Under the pieces are notes generated by a model. It searched no databases and was not told where the DNA came from. It saw only the letters and a program-made list of their open reading frames with translations. The position numbers and the translations under genes were made by a program. Positions 8,024-17,435 of a stretch of DNA of 44,946 bases are shown here, piece after piece. The stretch's first letter is position 1. The number at the start of each line of letters is the position of its first letter. Source of the DNA: a bacterium (GTDB lineage: Bacteria > Cyanobacteriota > Vampirovibrionia > Gastranaerophilales > Gastranaerophilaceae). The DNA lies in the NCBI GenBank assembly GCA_017941035.1, contig JAGAXG010000016.1, positions 1-44,946 of the forward strand, in the 5' to 3' direction.

Positions 8024-8052
8024 TAGTTAACAACATTTATAGAAAGGGCTAT

Positions 8053-8613
8053 ATGAAAAAGACACTTTTAATTGCAAGTATTTTGCTTGTGGCAGTGATT
8101 TCAACCGCCTGCATAAACAATCTTGCAGTTCAAGATTTGAATAATAAAGCTAAATCATATATGGAACAAGGGGATTATACTCAAGCAATTGAGCGCTTAA
8201 AATCCAGTCTTGATTTAGATTCGTCAGTATTTGAAACTCATTACAATCTCGCAATTGCATACACTGGGGCAGAAGATTATGCTAACGCGGTAGAAGAATA
8301 CAAAAAAGCCCTAAGTATTAGACAAGATGCCGATGTTTATTATTCATTAGCCACTGCAGAAAATAATTTGTCTGTTGATATACAACAGGGTAGAGTAAGA
8401 ATAAATATCGATAATAATCTTTATACTCCAAAAGCTGATGAAATAAGCTTTGACGAAAAATATCAAATGTCTGAGAAAGAAAAACAACTTGTTGAAGATT
8501 TAAACAACTCGGCAGTTCAAAATTATAAAAAGTATCTTGAATTAAATCCTAATGCAAAAGATAAAGAAGATGTAGATAAACTGATTGAAAAGCTCTCTAA
8601 CATTGAGGAGTAA
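8053..8613 (+). CDS. Tetratricopeptide-repeat lipoprotein
   Basis: The N-terminus is a lipoprotein-type signal peptide (Lys-Lys, hydrophobic core, then a Cys in VISTAC at about residue 20). The lipobox is slightly off consensus. Two or three TPR units follow: AKSYMEQGDYTQAIERLKSS, FETHYNLAIAYTGAEDYANA, and a later partial unit NYKKYLELNPNAKDKEDV. It is likely a membrane-anchored scaffold facing outward. Length 186. Only 3 nt separate it from lgt, the enzyme that would lipidate it, so they are probably co-transcribed. The specific partner is unknown. Confidence 0.88.
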   Translation: MKKTLLIASILLVAVISTACINNLAVQDLNNKAKSYMEQGDYTQAIERLKSSLDLDSSVFETHYNLAIAYTGAEDYANAVEEYKKALSIRQDADVYYSLATAENNLSVDIQQGRVRINIDNNLYTPKADEISFDEKYQMSEKEKQLVEDLNNSAVQNYKKYLELNPNAKDKEDVDKLIEKLSNIEE

Positions 8614-8616
8614 ACA

Positions 8617-9408
8617 ATGATTATTCAGTCCCCAAATGATGTAGCATTTAATCTTTTTGGGATTTCAATATATTGGTACGGAATAATTATGGCTTTTGGA
8701 ATTTTTATAGCTATAATTACAGCCAATAATTTATTTAACTTTAAAAACAGCCGGGGAAAAGATATTATTCTTGATTCCGCTCCGATAATAATAATTTTTG
8801 GTATTTTATTTGCGCGAATATATTTTTGTTTATTAAATGCCGATTATTATTTTTCTCACCCAATAAAAATTCTTGATATTCGAGAAGGAGGATTATCTAT
8901 TCATGGAGCAATTCTAGGAGGAATTTTTAGTACAATTCTTATGGTAAAAAAATACAAATTTCCTTTTTTAAAAATAATTGACCCTATTGCCTGTTCAACA
9001 ATTTTGGGACAAGCAATAGGACGCTGGGGAAATTATTTTAACTCTGAAGCATACGGGTATCCCACTTTATCACAAAATTGGGGTCTTTTTATTCCTTCAT
9101 CAAAACGAATTTCCGAATTTTCAAATTATTCTCTGTTTCATCCGACTTTTTTATATGAAAGTATTTTAGATTTATTCGCATTTTTTATTCTTTTATTTAT
9201 ATACAAAAAGACTAATAGTTCAGGTTTGACATTTTTCAGCTATTTAACTATTTACGCAACAATAAGATTTTTTATAGAGAAAATAAGAATAGACAGTGCT
9301 CTTAATGTAGGCTCTATACCTATTGCAGAATTGATTTCAATAATTTTATTCATTACAGGTATTTTAGGATTAATATTTGTACTAAAAAAAGAAAAGGCAG
9401 GTCTATAA
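8617..9408 (+). CDS. lgt: Prolipoprotein diacylglyceryl transferase
   Basis: Integral membrane enzyme that moves diacylglycerol from phosphatidylglycerol onto the lipobox cysteine of prolipoproteins. Family motifs: GGLSIHGAILGG (about 93-104), the Lgt signature GRWGNYFNSEAYG (about 134-146) with its essential residues, and HPTFLYES. About seven hydrophobic segments are visible. Length 263 is typical. It follows the TPR lipoprotein after 3 nt with GAGGAG as ribosome binding site, and ends at a weak hairpin without a clear T run. Confidence 0.96.
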   Translation: MIIQSPNDVAFNLFGISIYWYGIIMAFGIFIAIITANNLFNFKNSRGKDIILDSAPIIIIFGILFARIYFCLLNADYYFSHPIKILDIREGGLSIHGAILGGIFSTILMVKKYKFPFLKIIDPIACSTILGQAIGRWGNYFNSEAYGYPTLSQNWGLFIPSSKRISEFSNYSLFHPTFLYESILDLFAFFILLFIYKKTNSSGLTFFSYLTIYATIRFFIEKIRIDSALNVGSIPIAELISIILFITGILGLIFVLKKEKAGL

Positions 9409-9454
9409 CCTGTCCTGTGATAATCAATTACTAATTTTTATTTATTTTTATATG

Positions 9455-9628
9455 TTAAATTTTTTCTGTTTTTAATACAAATGTATTATCAATTAATTCT
9501 GCCGACATAACCGCAATTTTATTACGGGATATAATCTCTGTGTAGGATTTGCACTTAAATATTCCATATAGCCTGTAAAATAACTAATTGGAACTGAGTA
9601 ATCAAATCCTAGTTTTATTGTTTTACAT
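9455..9628 (-). other. Gap 9409-9640: possible remnant of a small coding sequence
   Basis: No intact gene is visible between lgt and the WecA-like gene. On the minus strand one frame reads protein-like (LGFDYSVPISYFTGYMEYLS) without a good start. A second frame, shifted by one base, continues plausibly (IISRNKIAVMSAELIDNTFV) to a stop at 9455. This looks like a frameshifted remnant, but short AT-rich frames can mislead. Confidence 0.2.
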
Positions 9629-9640
9629 ATTATTATAAAA

Positions 9641-10678
9641 TTATTTTTTTGTCAACAGGCGTCCTAAATTTAATAAAATCATTATTACAACCAGTGCAAG
9701 TGTTAAAAAGAAATCGTATTTTATTGCATTGTGACTTGCAAATAAGCACGCTAAACCTCCTGCAATAATCGCAACAGATGTCAAAATTACGACTGTTTTC
9801 TTTTGAGAAAATCCTGCATGAAGTAATTTATGATGTATATGTTCAGCGTCAGCAACAAAAGGAGACTGACCTTTAAAAATTCTTCTTAAACTTGAATAAG
9901 TAATATCAATAATCGGAACTGCTAAAACAACAAACGGCAATAAGATAGCTAAAGTCGCGACCTTCATTACTCCTGTTATTGAAATTGCAGCGAGCAAAAA
10001 TCCTGAAAATAAAGCTCCGCTATCTCCCATAAATATTTGAGCGGGATTAAAATTAAATGTCAAAAATGCAAGCATTGATCCGGCTAAAATAAATCCGATT
10101 AAAGCGCTTATAGGACTTGACGGAGATAATGTTACCGCTAAAATGCCAAGAGTAATAGCATTGACAGTCACAACAGAACCTGCAAGACCATCAACACCAT
10201 CAATAAAATTGAAAGCATTTGAAATCCCTACAATCCATAACAAAGTAATCGGATAAGACCAAAAACCTAAATCAATACCTCCAAAAAAAGGCACACTGTC
10301 TATTTGAACACCCAAAAGATAAACGACTGTTGCAATAGACAACTGCATAAATAATTTGAATTTTGCACCTAAGCCATAAATATCATCAACAAGTCCAAGC
10401 AAAAACATTAACGAACCACCTAGCAAAATTCCGGATAATAATTTTCCATAAGGATAATAACTCATTAGCACAAGACAAAGGAAAGTAAGCATTGTACTTC
10501 CCCATATAGCTACGCCACCTATACGTGAAATAGGTTTTGTATGGATTTTTCTTGCATTAGGCTCATCAACCAGCCCTTCCTTTTTAGAAAAACTAATTAC
10601 CATTGGAACCAAAAATACCCCAATTATATAGGCTATTATTGTTCCGATTATATGTGCATGTGTAAGTTTAATAATAAT
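9641..10678 (-). CDS. WecA/TagO-type undecaprenyl-phosphate sugar-1-phosphate transferase
   Basis: Multi-pass membrane enzyme that starts polyprenyl-linked glycan synthesis by moving a HexNAc-1-phosphate from UDP-sugar to undecaprenyl phosphate. Motifs: DEPNARKIHTKPISRIGG, LGLVDDIYG, NAFNFIDGVDGLAG, IFMGDSGALFSGF and AEHIHHKLLHAG. The HIHH motif points to WecA/TagO rather than MraY. The first standard start (TTG, 10612) would cut the first membrane helix. The frame continues upstream, encoding HIIGTIIAYIIGVFLVPMVI, back to ATT codons at 10678-10670, 8 nt after AAGGAG inside the glyA end. I therefore propose an ATT start; the conservative gene is 9641-10612. Exact sugar unknown. Confidence 0.9.
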   Translation of the reverse strand: MIIKLTHAHIIGTIIAYIIGVFLVPMVISFSKKEGLVDEPNARKIHTKPISRIGGVAIWGSTMLTFLCLVLMSYYPYGKLLSGILLGGSLMFLLGLVDDIYGLGAKFKLFMQLSIATVVYLLGVQIDSVPFFGGIDLGFWSYPITLLWIVGISNAFNFIDGVDGLAGSVVTVNAITLGILAVTLSPSSPISALIGFILAGSMLAFLTFNFNPAQIFMGDSGALFSGFLLAAISITGVMKVATLAILLPFVVLAVPIIDITYSSLRRIFKGQSPFVADAEHIHHKLLHAGFSQKKTVVILTSVAIIAGGLACLFASHNAIKYDFFLTLALVVIMILLNLGRLLTKK

Positions 10679-10680
10679 AT

Positions 10681-11925
10681 TTAATTCTCCTTATAAAGCG
10701 GGTGCTTTGCACACAATTTCATGCTTCTTGCATGAAGATTATCCAGTGCAATTTCATTATCTGACGAAAATATTGCAGATGCAATAATTTTTGCGACTTC
10801 ATTCATATCTTCTTCTTTAAACCCTCTTGTGGTAACAGCCGGAGTTCCTAGTCTGATTCCTGAAGTTACAAACGGGCTTTGAGGGTCATTCGGAACAGTA
10901 TTTTTATTGGCAGTAATTCCGACTCGTTCTAAAATATTTGCCATATCTTTGCCTGTTTTACCTGTTTTGCGTAAATCTAATGTCATCAAGTGATTTTCAG
11001 TCATACCTCCAACAATATCAAGACCTTCATCCATCAATCCTTTAGCAAGAGCTTTAGCATTTTTTATAATTTGAGACGCATATTCTTTAAACTCAGGCTT
11101 TGAAGCTTCCAACAAAGCCACAGCTTTACCGGCAATAATATGTTCCAAAGGTCCCCCTTGCATTCCTGGAAACACAGCTTTATCTATAGCTTGAGCATAT
11201 TCATCATCACACATAATAATCCCGCCTCTAGGTCCACGCAGAGATTTGTGGGTTGTTGTTGTTACAAATTGTGCATAACCTGCTGGAGAAGGATGCAATC
11301 CGGAAGCAACAAGTCCTGCAATATGAGCAATATCCGCCAATAATAATGCTCCAACCTCATCGGCTATTTCTCTAAATTTTTTAAAATCAATAATTTTCGA
11401 ATAATTACTAGCCCCGCATATAATCAATTTTGGTCTGTGCTCAAGAGCTTTTTGACGAACATCCTCATAATCAATTTCGCCATGCTCATTTATTCCATAG
11501 GATTTAACATCAAAATATAAACCTGAAAAATTAACTGGAGATCCATGGGACAAATGACCTCCGTTAGATAAATCCATACTTAAAACTTTATCTCCTGGTT
11601 TCAAAACTGCCATAAATACAGCCATATTAGCTTGTGCTCCCGAATGCGGCTGAACATTTGCATGATCCATCGAAAAAAGTTTACACGCACGATTTTGTGC
11701 AATTTCTTCAATTACATCAATATGTTCGCAACCGTTATAATAGCGTTTGTGAGGTTTGCCTTCTGCATATTTATTTGTTAAAACACTTCCGCAAGCCTCC
11801 ATCACTGCTAAAGATGTGCAGTTCTCACTTGCTATAAGTTCTATTGTATTCTGTTGTCTTTCTAATTCAGCTTCAATTGCATCAGCAACCTGCGCATCAA
11901 CTTTTTTTATATGCTCCAAATTCAT
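10681..11925 (-). CDS. glyA: Serine hydroxymethyltransferase
   Basis: PLP enzyme interconverting serine plus THF with glycine plus 5,10-methylene-THF, the main one-carbon source. The PLP lysine lies in [14 protein letters not shown] (about residues 220-233). Other signatures are [19 protein letters not shown] and [11 protein letters not shown]. Length 414 is normal. A strong ribosome binding site (GAGGGGAGAG) and a TATAAT box precede it, with an 8-bp dyad upstream. The ribosome binding site of the next gene (WecA-like) lies in its last codons, so the two are coupled. It complements fthC and trmFO, which also use folate. Confidence 0.98.
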   Translation of the reverse strand: MNLEHIKKVDAQVADAIEAELERQQNTIELIASENCTSLAVMEACGSVLTNKYAEGKPHKRYYNGCEHIDVIEEIAQNRACKLFSMDHANVQPHSGAQANMAVFMAVLKPGDKVLSMDLSNGGHLSHGSPVNFSGLYFDVKSYGINEHGEIDYEDVRQKALEHRPKLIICGASNYSKIIDFKKFREIADEVGALLLADIAHIAGLVASGLHPSPAGYAQFVTTTTHKSLRGPRGGIIMCDDEYAQAIDKAVFPGMQGGPLEHIIAGKAVALLEASKPEFKEYASQIIKNAKALAKGLMDEGLDIVGGMTENHLMTLDLRKTGKTGKDMANILERVGITANKNTVPNDPQSPFVTSGIRLGTPAVTTRGFKEEDMNEVAKIIASAIFSSDNEIALDNLHARSMKLCAKHPLYKEN

Positions 11926-11944
11926 AGTTTACACTCTCCCCTCT

Positions 11945-11984
11945 ATTATAAATATTGGCATGACAACACCAACCTCTTGTCATG
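11945..11984 (-). promoter_or_regulatory. glyA promoter -10 with an upstream 8-bp dyad
   Basis: Minus-strand TATAAT lies at 11950-11945. Upstream is a perfect inverted repeat CATGACAA (11959-11966), 10-bp spacer, TTGTCATG (11977-11984). It is centred where the -35 should be, as an operator would be. The alternative is an mRNA hairpin ending the nagZ transcript, but no T run follows it. Confidence 0.45.
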
Positions 11985-12005
11985 ATTATATTCACTAAGA
12001 TTATT

Positions 12006-12965
12006 TTAGCAAATTATTAAGTTATTTCTTTTTAGTTTAATAATTTTTTCAAAAGAGAGTTCTATTTTTTCTTGTAATTCGCTATCTTTTAAAGCTAATT
12101 TATAAACATCTTCGATAATTTTTACACTTTCTGAATTTCTATAAATAAACATATTCAAGCCTGCTTTTATTCCCATAACGCATGCTTCAACTTCACCAAA
12201 ATCACTTACGCCTTTCATTATCATATCATCTGAAATCGTCACGCCACTAAATCCGATTGTATTTCGCAGATAATTAATAGCATGCCGGCTAAGTGACGTT
12301 GGAATTGAATCCTTTTCAAAACATGTACAATGCAAATGAGCAATCATAACCATTTCAGCACCGTTTCTAACCGCAGAAGCAAATGGTTTAATATGAAATT
12401 TTTCCATTTCTTCAATTGATAAATCTATTCTTGGAAGGGTTAAATGGCTATCGGAATTAGCATCTCCATGACCTGGATAATGTTTAACACAAGGGATTAT
12501 ACCATTTTTACGATATATATCAGAGACTATTTTTTCGCCTAAAATGACTTTATCAACGTCTGATGAAAATGCTCTTTCTCCGATAATTGGATTATTTGGA
12601 TTTGTATTTACATCAATACAGGGTGCAAAATTTAAATTTATTCCGTAAGATTTTAATTCTCGTGCAATTTCTTCTGTCTGTTCTTTTAATATCCCTTTTT
12701 CAAACGCAAACTTTGCAGAAAGGTATTTTTTCCCGCCATGGATATTTTGTGTACGTTCAACCCTGCCTCCCTCCTGATCAATTGACATAAAAGGAGGTAT
12801 CTCACTTAATACTTTCATATCAGAAATCAGTGATTTAAATTGATTGGCAGAATTTATATCATCACTGAAAAATATAACACCACCTAACCCCTTGGAAAGA
12901 GCATCTTCGCACCTTCCGCCAAGTATAAACATTTGATATAATTTTGTTTTTAAACTAATTGACAT
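12006..12965 (-). CDS. nagZ: Beta-N-acetylhexosaminidase, glycoside hydrolase family 3 (NagZ)
   Basis: Removes GlcNAc from GlcNAc-anhydroMurNAc peptides in cell-wall recycling. Signatures: FMSIDQEGGRVER (about 59-71), NLNFAPCIDVN, the NagZ His/Asp loop CVKHYPGHGDANSDSHL, and the nucleophile Asp in TISDDMIMKG. Length 319 fits the single-domain NagZ form. There is no signal peptide, so it is cytosolic. It has no Shine-Dalgarno sequence of its own and overlaps the upstream unknown gene by 11 bp, so translation is probably coupled. Confidence 0.94.
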   Translation of the reverse strand: MSISLKTKLYQMFILGGRCEDALSKGLGGVIFFSDDINSANQFKSLISDMKVLSEIPPFMSIDQEGGRVERTQNIHGGKKYLSAKFAFEKGILKEQTEEIARELKSYGINLNFAPCIDVNTNPNNPIIGERAFSSDVDKVILGEKIVSDIYRKNGIIPCVKHYPGHGDANSDSHLTLPRIDLSIEEMEKFHIKPFASAVRNGAEMVMIAHLHCTCFEKDSIPTSLSRHAINYLRNTIGFSGVTISDDMIMKGVSDFGEVEACVMGIKAGLNMFIYRNSESVKIIEDVYKLALKDSELQEKIELSFEKIIKLKRNNLIIC

Positions 12966-13542
12966 AACTGAATACTTCTGTTAAATCTAATAATTTTCCT
13001 GATTTAATAACTTCTTCAATTTTAGAATTTATTTGTTCTAATTCTTTTTCAGAAGGTTTTTTAAAACTTTCAGGTAAAATTAAATCATTTGTAGTTTTAG
13101 TATTTACAAAATTTTTATTTTTAATCAAAAATTCTCTATATAAATTCAAAACATCAATATATAAAGGATTTATTTCATAATCAACACCAAGGTAATATTT
13201 AGCATCCTTTTTTAACTGGTTTAAATAATTAATGGAATATTCAATTTCTTCAACTGTTTCAGATTCATTGAAAGTGTCACCGAAACAAGGATTACCTTCA
13301 ATCCCCAAATTCCCAAGCGATTTTATATAAACAGCCCATAGTAAACTCCCCATACAAAAACCGACATTATTATCCACCATATTGATAATTTGCGGATAAT
13401 TCATTTTGAATTTCATTTTTTTTTGCCCTAGATTTTTAAATTTATTTATTCCTTGGTATATATACTCTAAACTTATAGATAAAATTGTTGTATGCTGAGC
13501 AATTCCCGGATCAAATTTTACAATTTTTTCAGTTGTAGTCAT
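12955..13542 (-). CDS. Hypothetical protein upstream of nagZ
   Basis: A 195-residue protein I do not recognise. It is helical and charged, with no signal peptide. The segments DPGIAQHTTILSISLEYI and NVGFCMGSLLWAVYIKSLGN are the most structured-looking parts, and the second is moderately hydrophobic. The Lys/Glu-rich C-terminus looks flexible. A good ribosome binding site (AAAGGGAG) precedes the ATG at 13542. It overlaps nagZ by 11 bp, so the two are co-expressed. No function can be given from the sequence. Confidence 0.75.
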   Translation of the reverse strand: MTTTEKIVKFDPGIAQHTTILSISLEYIYQGINKFKNLGQKKMKFKMNYPQIINMVDNNVGFCMGSLLWAVYIKSLGNLGIEGNPCFGDTFNESETVEEIEYSINYLNQLKKDAKYYLGVDYEINPLYIDVLNLYREFLIKNKNFVNTKTTNDLILPESFKKPSEKELEQINSKIEEVIKSGKLLDLTEVFSYVN

Positions 13543-13587
13543 CTAATTTCTCCCTTTAATAAAATAATATCACAATAATTAGAATTA

Positions 13588-13596
13588 TGCTAAAAT
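13588..13596 (+). promoter_or_regulatory. Extended -10 promoter just before comF
   Basis: TGC-TAAAAT (TGN plus -10) at 13588-13596 ends 7 nt before the GTG start at 13604. No -35 of quality and no Shine-Dalgarno sequence are present. Transcription would begin at or next to the start codon. Confidence 0.5.
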
Positions 13597-13603
13597 ATTA
13601 AAT

Positions 13604-14251
13604 GTGAAAGAATTTATAATCGGACTTTTAGACTGGATTTATAAGAAAAAATGCTATTTTTGCGGTAAATCTAAAGAATGCGTAAAAATGTGTTCTTCCT
13701 GTTTTGAAGAACTCGATTTTTTACCTGCAGCTGTAAATAGAAATTTTAATGGTACAAATATTTATTGCGCAGGGATTTATAACAAAAATCTCCAAAAAAT
13801 GATACGTGGTCTAAAATATCACGGGCAAAAGGATTTAGCATATTATCAGGCTAAATTTATGTGGATTTACTGGCAAAAACTAGACATTAAAAAAGATTTC
13901 CAGATTATACCAGTTCCAATTTTTGAAAAACGTAAAAAACAAAGAAAATACAATCACATGGAACTCGTTGCCGAAGAATTTTCTAAACTTTCCGGATATG
14001 AAACTAATTTTGAACTTATAAAAAGAATTAAAGATACAAAAGCTCAATATAAATTAAAAAAAACTCAAAGAATAATAAATTTAGACAAAGCATTTTCTGT
14101 CGATAAATTTAAAGTAATTGAAAATAAATCAATATTAATAATTGATGATATTTGCACTACAGGTTCTACTTTTGAAGAAATGATTAGAGAATTAAACAAA
14201 GAAGGGATATACGATATCACCTGTTTTGCAACAACTACACCTTTTAATTAA
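13604..14251 (+). CDS. comF: ComF family phosphoribosyltransferase-like protein
   Basis: The N-terminal zinc ribbon has CYFCG and CSSC (residues about 16-37). The phosphoribosyltransferase-like domain has IIPVPIFEKRKKQRKYNH and the PRPP loop ILIIDDICTTGST (about 180-192). ComFC proteins act in DNA uptake with the ComFA helicase in competent bacteria; many lone homologues have uncertain roles. Length 215 is typical. The start is GTG; the overlapping ATG at 13602 is out of frame and stops at once. A TAAAAT box so close to the GTG suggests a leaderless mRNA. The next small gene follows after 22 nt. Confidence 0.9.
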   Translation: MKEFIIGLLDWIYKKKCYFCGKSKECVKMCSSCFEELDFLPAAVNRNFNGTNIYCAGIYNKNLQKMIRGLKYHGQKDLAYYQAKFMWIYWQKLDIKKDFQIIPVPIFEKRKKQRKYNHMELVAEEFSKLSGYETNFELIKRIKDTKAQYKLKKTQRIINLDKAFSVDKFKVIENKSILIIDDICTTGSTFEEMIRELNKEGIYDITCFATTTPFN

Positions 14252-14273
14252 CAGGGCCACATGAGGAATAGAA

Positions 14274-14600
14274 ATGATATTAGCAGAATTTTCAAAATTT
14301 TTACAACAACATAACGATGAGCTTATTACACATAAAACTACTCCCATAAAACTTCTTCATTCATGGCTTTATGCTGTTATCAACAAAAATCCAAAAAACC
14401 ATGCTGAAAAAATTGTTCACAAAGAAATAATGTATGCTCAAAATAAAAATGGCGACTACTTAATAGTCGGCAAGTCAGACTCAGGACGCAAACTTGTTAC
14501 CGCACTAATAAATTTCTGCGAAAGCTATGAGAATTACTACCACGCTAAATGGATAGAAACATTAGAAAAAAATTATAAAACTGAAAATAAAACTATTTAA
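14274..14600 (+). CDS. Small hypothetical protein between comF and gyrA
   Basis: A 108-residue mixed-charge protein I do not recognise. It is rich in Lys, Asn and His. The most ordered-looking part is LLHSWLYAVINKNPKNHA, then IVGKSDSGRKLVTALINFC. There is no signal peptide or known motif. A GAGGA ribosome binding site precedes the ATG. It probably shares the comF transcript. gyrA has its own promoter 58 nt after the stop. Confidence 0.7.
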   Translation: MILAEFSKFLQQHNDELITHKTTPIKLLHSWLYAVINKNPKNHAEKIVHKEIMYAQNKNGDYLIVGKSDSGRKLVTALINFCESYENYYHAKWIETLEKNYKTENKTI

Positions 14601-14657
14601 ATTTTGATATTTTAACTTAACTAAATGTAAAGATATTCACCTAAACAGGTATTTTTG

Positions 14658-14666
14658 TGATATAAT
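14658..14666 (+). promoter_or_regulatory. Extended -10 promoter for gyrA
   Basis: TGA-TATAAT at 14658-14666 matches an extended -10. The upstream TTCACC (14636-14641) is a poor -35 at 19 bp. The leader has GGGGAGGAAAT before the TTG start at 14705. Confidence 0.65.
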
Positions 14667-14704
14667 ATTGTTAAGAATAGAGACTTTTTGGGGAGGAAAT
14701 AGAT

Positions 14705-17257
14705 TTGACAACTCAGCAAAACATGTTCGGGGACGGAAAAATTGTTCCTGTTAATATAAGAGAAGAAATGAAGCGCTCATACATTGATTATGCAATGAGT
14801 GTTATTGTTGGGCGTGCATTACCTGATGTTAGAGATGGTTTAAAACCTGTTCACAGACGTATCTTGTACTCTATGAACGAACTTGGCATGTACCCTGATA
14901 AACCATTTAGAAAATGTGCTCGTATCGTCGGGGAAGTTCTTGGTAAATATCACCCTCATGGAGATAGTTCAGTATACGAGGCTTTAGTACGTATGGCTCA
15001 GGACTTTTCCACCCGTTATTTAATGGTAGATGGGCATGGAAACTTCGGTTCAGTTGATGGTGATGGTGCTGCTGCAATGCGTTATACAGAAGCACGTATG
15101 CATAAAATTACGCAATCCATGTTGGCAGATATTGATTGCGAAACTGTTGAATTTCAGCCAAACTTTGATGGTTCATTACAAGAACCTTCTGTTCTTCCTG
15201 TGAGACTTCCTATGTTGTTATTAAACGGGGTTTCAGGAATTGCAGTCGGTATGGCTACAAACATTCCGCCTCACAACCTTTGTGAAATCGTTGATGGTAC
15301 TATTGCGTTAATTGACAATCCGCAAATTACTATCTCGGAACTTATGGAATATATAAAAGGGCCTGATTTTCCGACAGCTGCAACTATTGTCGGGATGAAC
15401 GATATTAAACAAGCTTATGAAACAGGGAGAGGATCAATCACAATGTCTGCTGTTTCAGGATTTGAAGAAATCGCAGGAGGCGCAGGACGTCAATCCAGAA
15501 CCGCCATTGTTGTTACAGAAATCCCTTATCAAGTTAACAAAGCAATGCTTATACAAAAAATTGCTGAACTTGTTAAAGATCAAAAAATTAACGGTATTTC
15601 TGATATTCGCGACGAATCAGACCGCGACGGGATGAGAATTGTTATTGAACTAAAACGTGATGCTAAACCTGATGTTGTACGTAACAATTTGTACAAATTT
15701 ACTCAATTAGAAACGACGTTTGGTGTTAATATGGTTGCACTTTGCGGACAACAACCTAGGCTTTTGAACTTATATGAAGTTTTGAATGAATTTGTTGAAC
15801 ACAGAATTGAAATTGTTACACGTCGTACAATATTCTTCTTGAAAAAAGCAAAAGTTCGCGCCCATATTTTGGCAGGTTTGATTATTGCATTAGGTTCAAT
15901 TGATGAAGTTATTGAACTCATCAAAAAGTCAAAAACAACTGATATTGCTCGCGAAGGATTGATGAGCAGATTCGGCCTTGATGCAGATCAAGCAAACGCT
16001 ATATTAGAAATGCAATTACGCCGTTTGACAGGTTTAGAACAAGACAAAGTCAAAGCTGAATATGACGAATTATTAAAGAAAATTGAAGAATATGAAAGTA
16101 TTTTGGCAAGTCGTCAAAAAGTTTTGGATATTATTAAAACAGAACTTCGTGAAGATAAAGAAAAATACGGAGATGAAAGAAAAACTCAAATTGTTCCTGA
16201 AAAAGGTGAGGTTACAATAGAGGATTTAACTCCAAATACTCCTATGGCAGTATTTATCACTCATCAGGGATATTTAAAACGTATACCTCTTGATACTTTT
16301 GAACGTCAAAATCGTGCGACTCGCGGAAAATCAGGTATTAAAACAAAAGAAGATGACGACATTCAACATTTCTTCACTGCAATGATGCATGACAAGGTAT
16401 TATTCTTCTCTTCAAAGGGTACTGTATACAGTTTAAATGTTTATGATTTTCCTGAAGGCGGACGTCAATCTAAAGGTTTGCCAATTATAAATGTTCTTCC
16501 TATTGAACAAGACGAAAAAATTACGGCAGTTGTTCCTGTAAGTAATTTTTCTCACGAATCTAATTTAATAATGCTTACTAAAAAAGGAAATATTAAACGT
16601 ATAGAATTGGATAATTTCTCAAATATCAGGAGAAACGGAATAATCGCAATAGGATTAGATGAAGGAGACAGTTTGAATTGGGTAAAACTTGCAACTGCAA
16701 GAGATGAAATCATAATAGGCACATCCTGCGGTATGGCAATAAGATTCCCTATCCAAGATTTAAGACCTTTGGGAAGAAGCGCAAAGGGTGTAATTTCTAT
16801 GAAATTACGTTCTGGCGATGAAATAGTCGGATGCGATATTGTTCCTCAAGATTATGATGCTGATTTACTTGTAGTTACATCTGACGGATTTGGGAAACGA
16901 ACTAAATTATCAGAATTCAGGACTCAGAACAGAGGCGGAATAGGTTTGATTGCGACTAAATTCAAAACATCTGCTTCACGTCTTGTGGCTTTAACTATCG
17001 TAAGAGATTCTGACGATATAATGCTTGTAACAGCTAACGGTGTTGTAACAAGAATTAATGCGGGTTCAATTTCTCAACAGGGGCGTCCTGCAACAGGTGT
17101 AAGAGCTCAAAACTTGAATGACGGAGATAACGTTGTTTCAGTCAATAAAATTATAAATCCTGACGAAGATGATATAACCATAAAATCTTCAACACCTTCA
17201 GAAAATACACCTCAAGATGATGTCCAACAAACCAGTTTACTTGACAACCAAGAGTAA
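14705..17257 (+). CDS. gyrA: DNA gyrase subunit A
   Basis: Breaks and rejoins DNA in gyrase (A2B2), introducing negative supercoils. Translation starts at TTG (14705) behind GGGGAGGAAAT; the [18 protein letters not shown] opening supports this. The N-terminal breakage domain has [20 protein letters not shown] and the quinolone region [15 protein letters not shown] (Ser and Glu at the resistance positions, i.e. sensitive-type). The catalytic Tyr is in AAMRYTEAR (about residue 123). The C-terminal beta-pinwheel begins near residue 510. Its first box reads QNRATRG instead of the usual QxRGGxG, while a later blade has QNRGGIG. Length 850 is normal. The acidic tail is short. No gyrB is nearby. Confidence 0.97.
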   Translation: MTTQQNMFGDGKIVPVNIREEMKRSYIDYAMSVIVGRALPDVRDGLKPVHRRILYSMNELGMYPDKPFRKCARIVGEVLGKYHPHGDSSVYEALVRMAQDFSTRYLMVDGHGNFGSVDGDGAAAMRYTEARMHKITQSMLADIDCETVEFQPNFDGSLQEPSVLPVRLPMLLLNGVSGIAVGMATNIPPHNLCEIVDGTIALIDNPQITISELMEYIKGPDFPTAATIVGMNDIKQAYETGRGSITMSAVSGFEEIAGGAGRQSRTAIVVTEIPYQVNKAMLIQKIAELVKDQKINGISDIRDESDRDGMRIVIELKRDAKPDVVRNNLYKFTQLETTFGVNMVALCGQQPRLLNLYEVLNEFVEHRIEIVTRRTIFFLKKAKVRAHILAGLIIALGSIDEVIELIKKSKTTDIAREGLMSRFGLDADQANAILEMQLRRLTGLEQDKVKAEYDELLKKIEEYESILASRQKVLDIIKTELREDKEKYGDERKTQIVPEKGEVTIEDLTPNTPMAVFITHQGYLKRIPLDTFERQNRATRGKSGIKTKEDDDIQHFFTAMMHDKVLFFSSKGTVYSLNVYDFPEGGRQSKGLPIINVLPIEQDEKITAVVPVSNFSHESNLIMLTKKGNIKRIELDNFSNIRRNGIIAIGLDEGDSLNWVKLATARDEIIIGTSCGMAIRFPIQDLRPLGRSAKGVISMKLRSGDEIVGCDIVPQDYDADLLVVTSDGFGKRTKLSEFRTQNRGGIGLIATKFKTSASRLVALTIVRDSDDIMLVTANGVVTRINAGSISQQGRPATGVRAQNLNDGDNVVSVNKIINPDEDDITIKSSTPSENTPQDDVQQTSLLDNQE

Positions 17258-17358
17258 ACATTTGTAAAGATAATTGGAGAATGTGAAAAAGTCAAAGTCA
17301 AATTATTTTTATTAATATATCAGTTAAAAATACTGACTTTATGTTCATTTTTAGAATG

Positions 17359-17386
17359 GAAAGGGCCGATGAGGCCCTTTTCTTTT
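17359..17386 (+). terminator. Rho-independent terminator after gyrA
   Basis: GC-rich stem GAAAGGGCC (17359-17367) with GGCCCTTTTC (17373-17382), 5-nt loop, followed by T-rich sequence. It lies about 100 nt after the gyrA stop. Confidence 0.9.
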
Positions 17387-17435
17387 ATTTTTAATATATC
17401 TGCTGTAAAATATTATTACAGGAGACACATTAGTT

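Noticed and set aside
9396-9414. Terminator at the end of lgt
   Set aside because: A 7-bp hairpin overlaps the stop codon but no T run follows.
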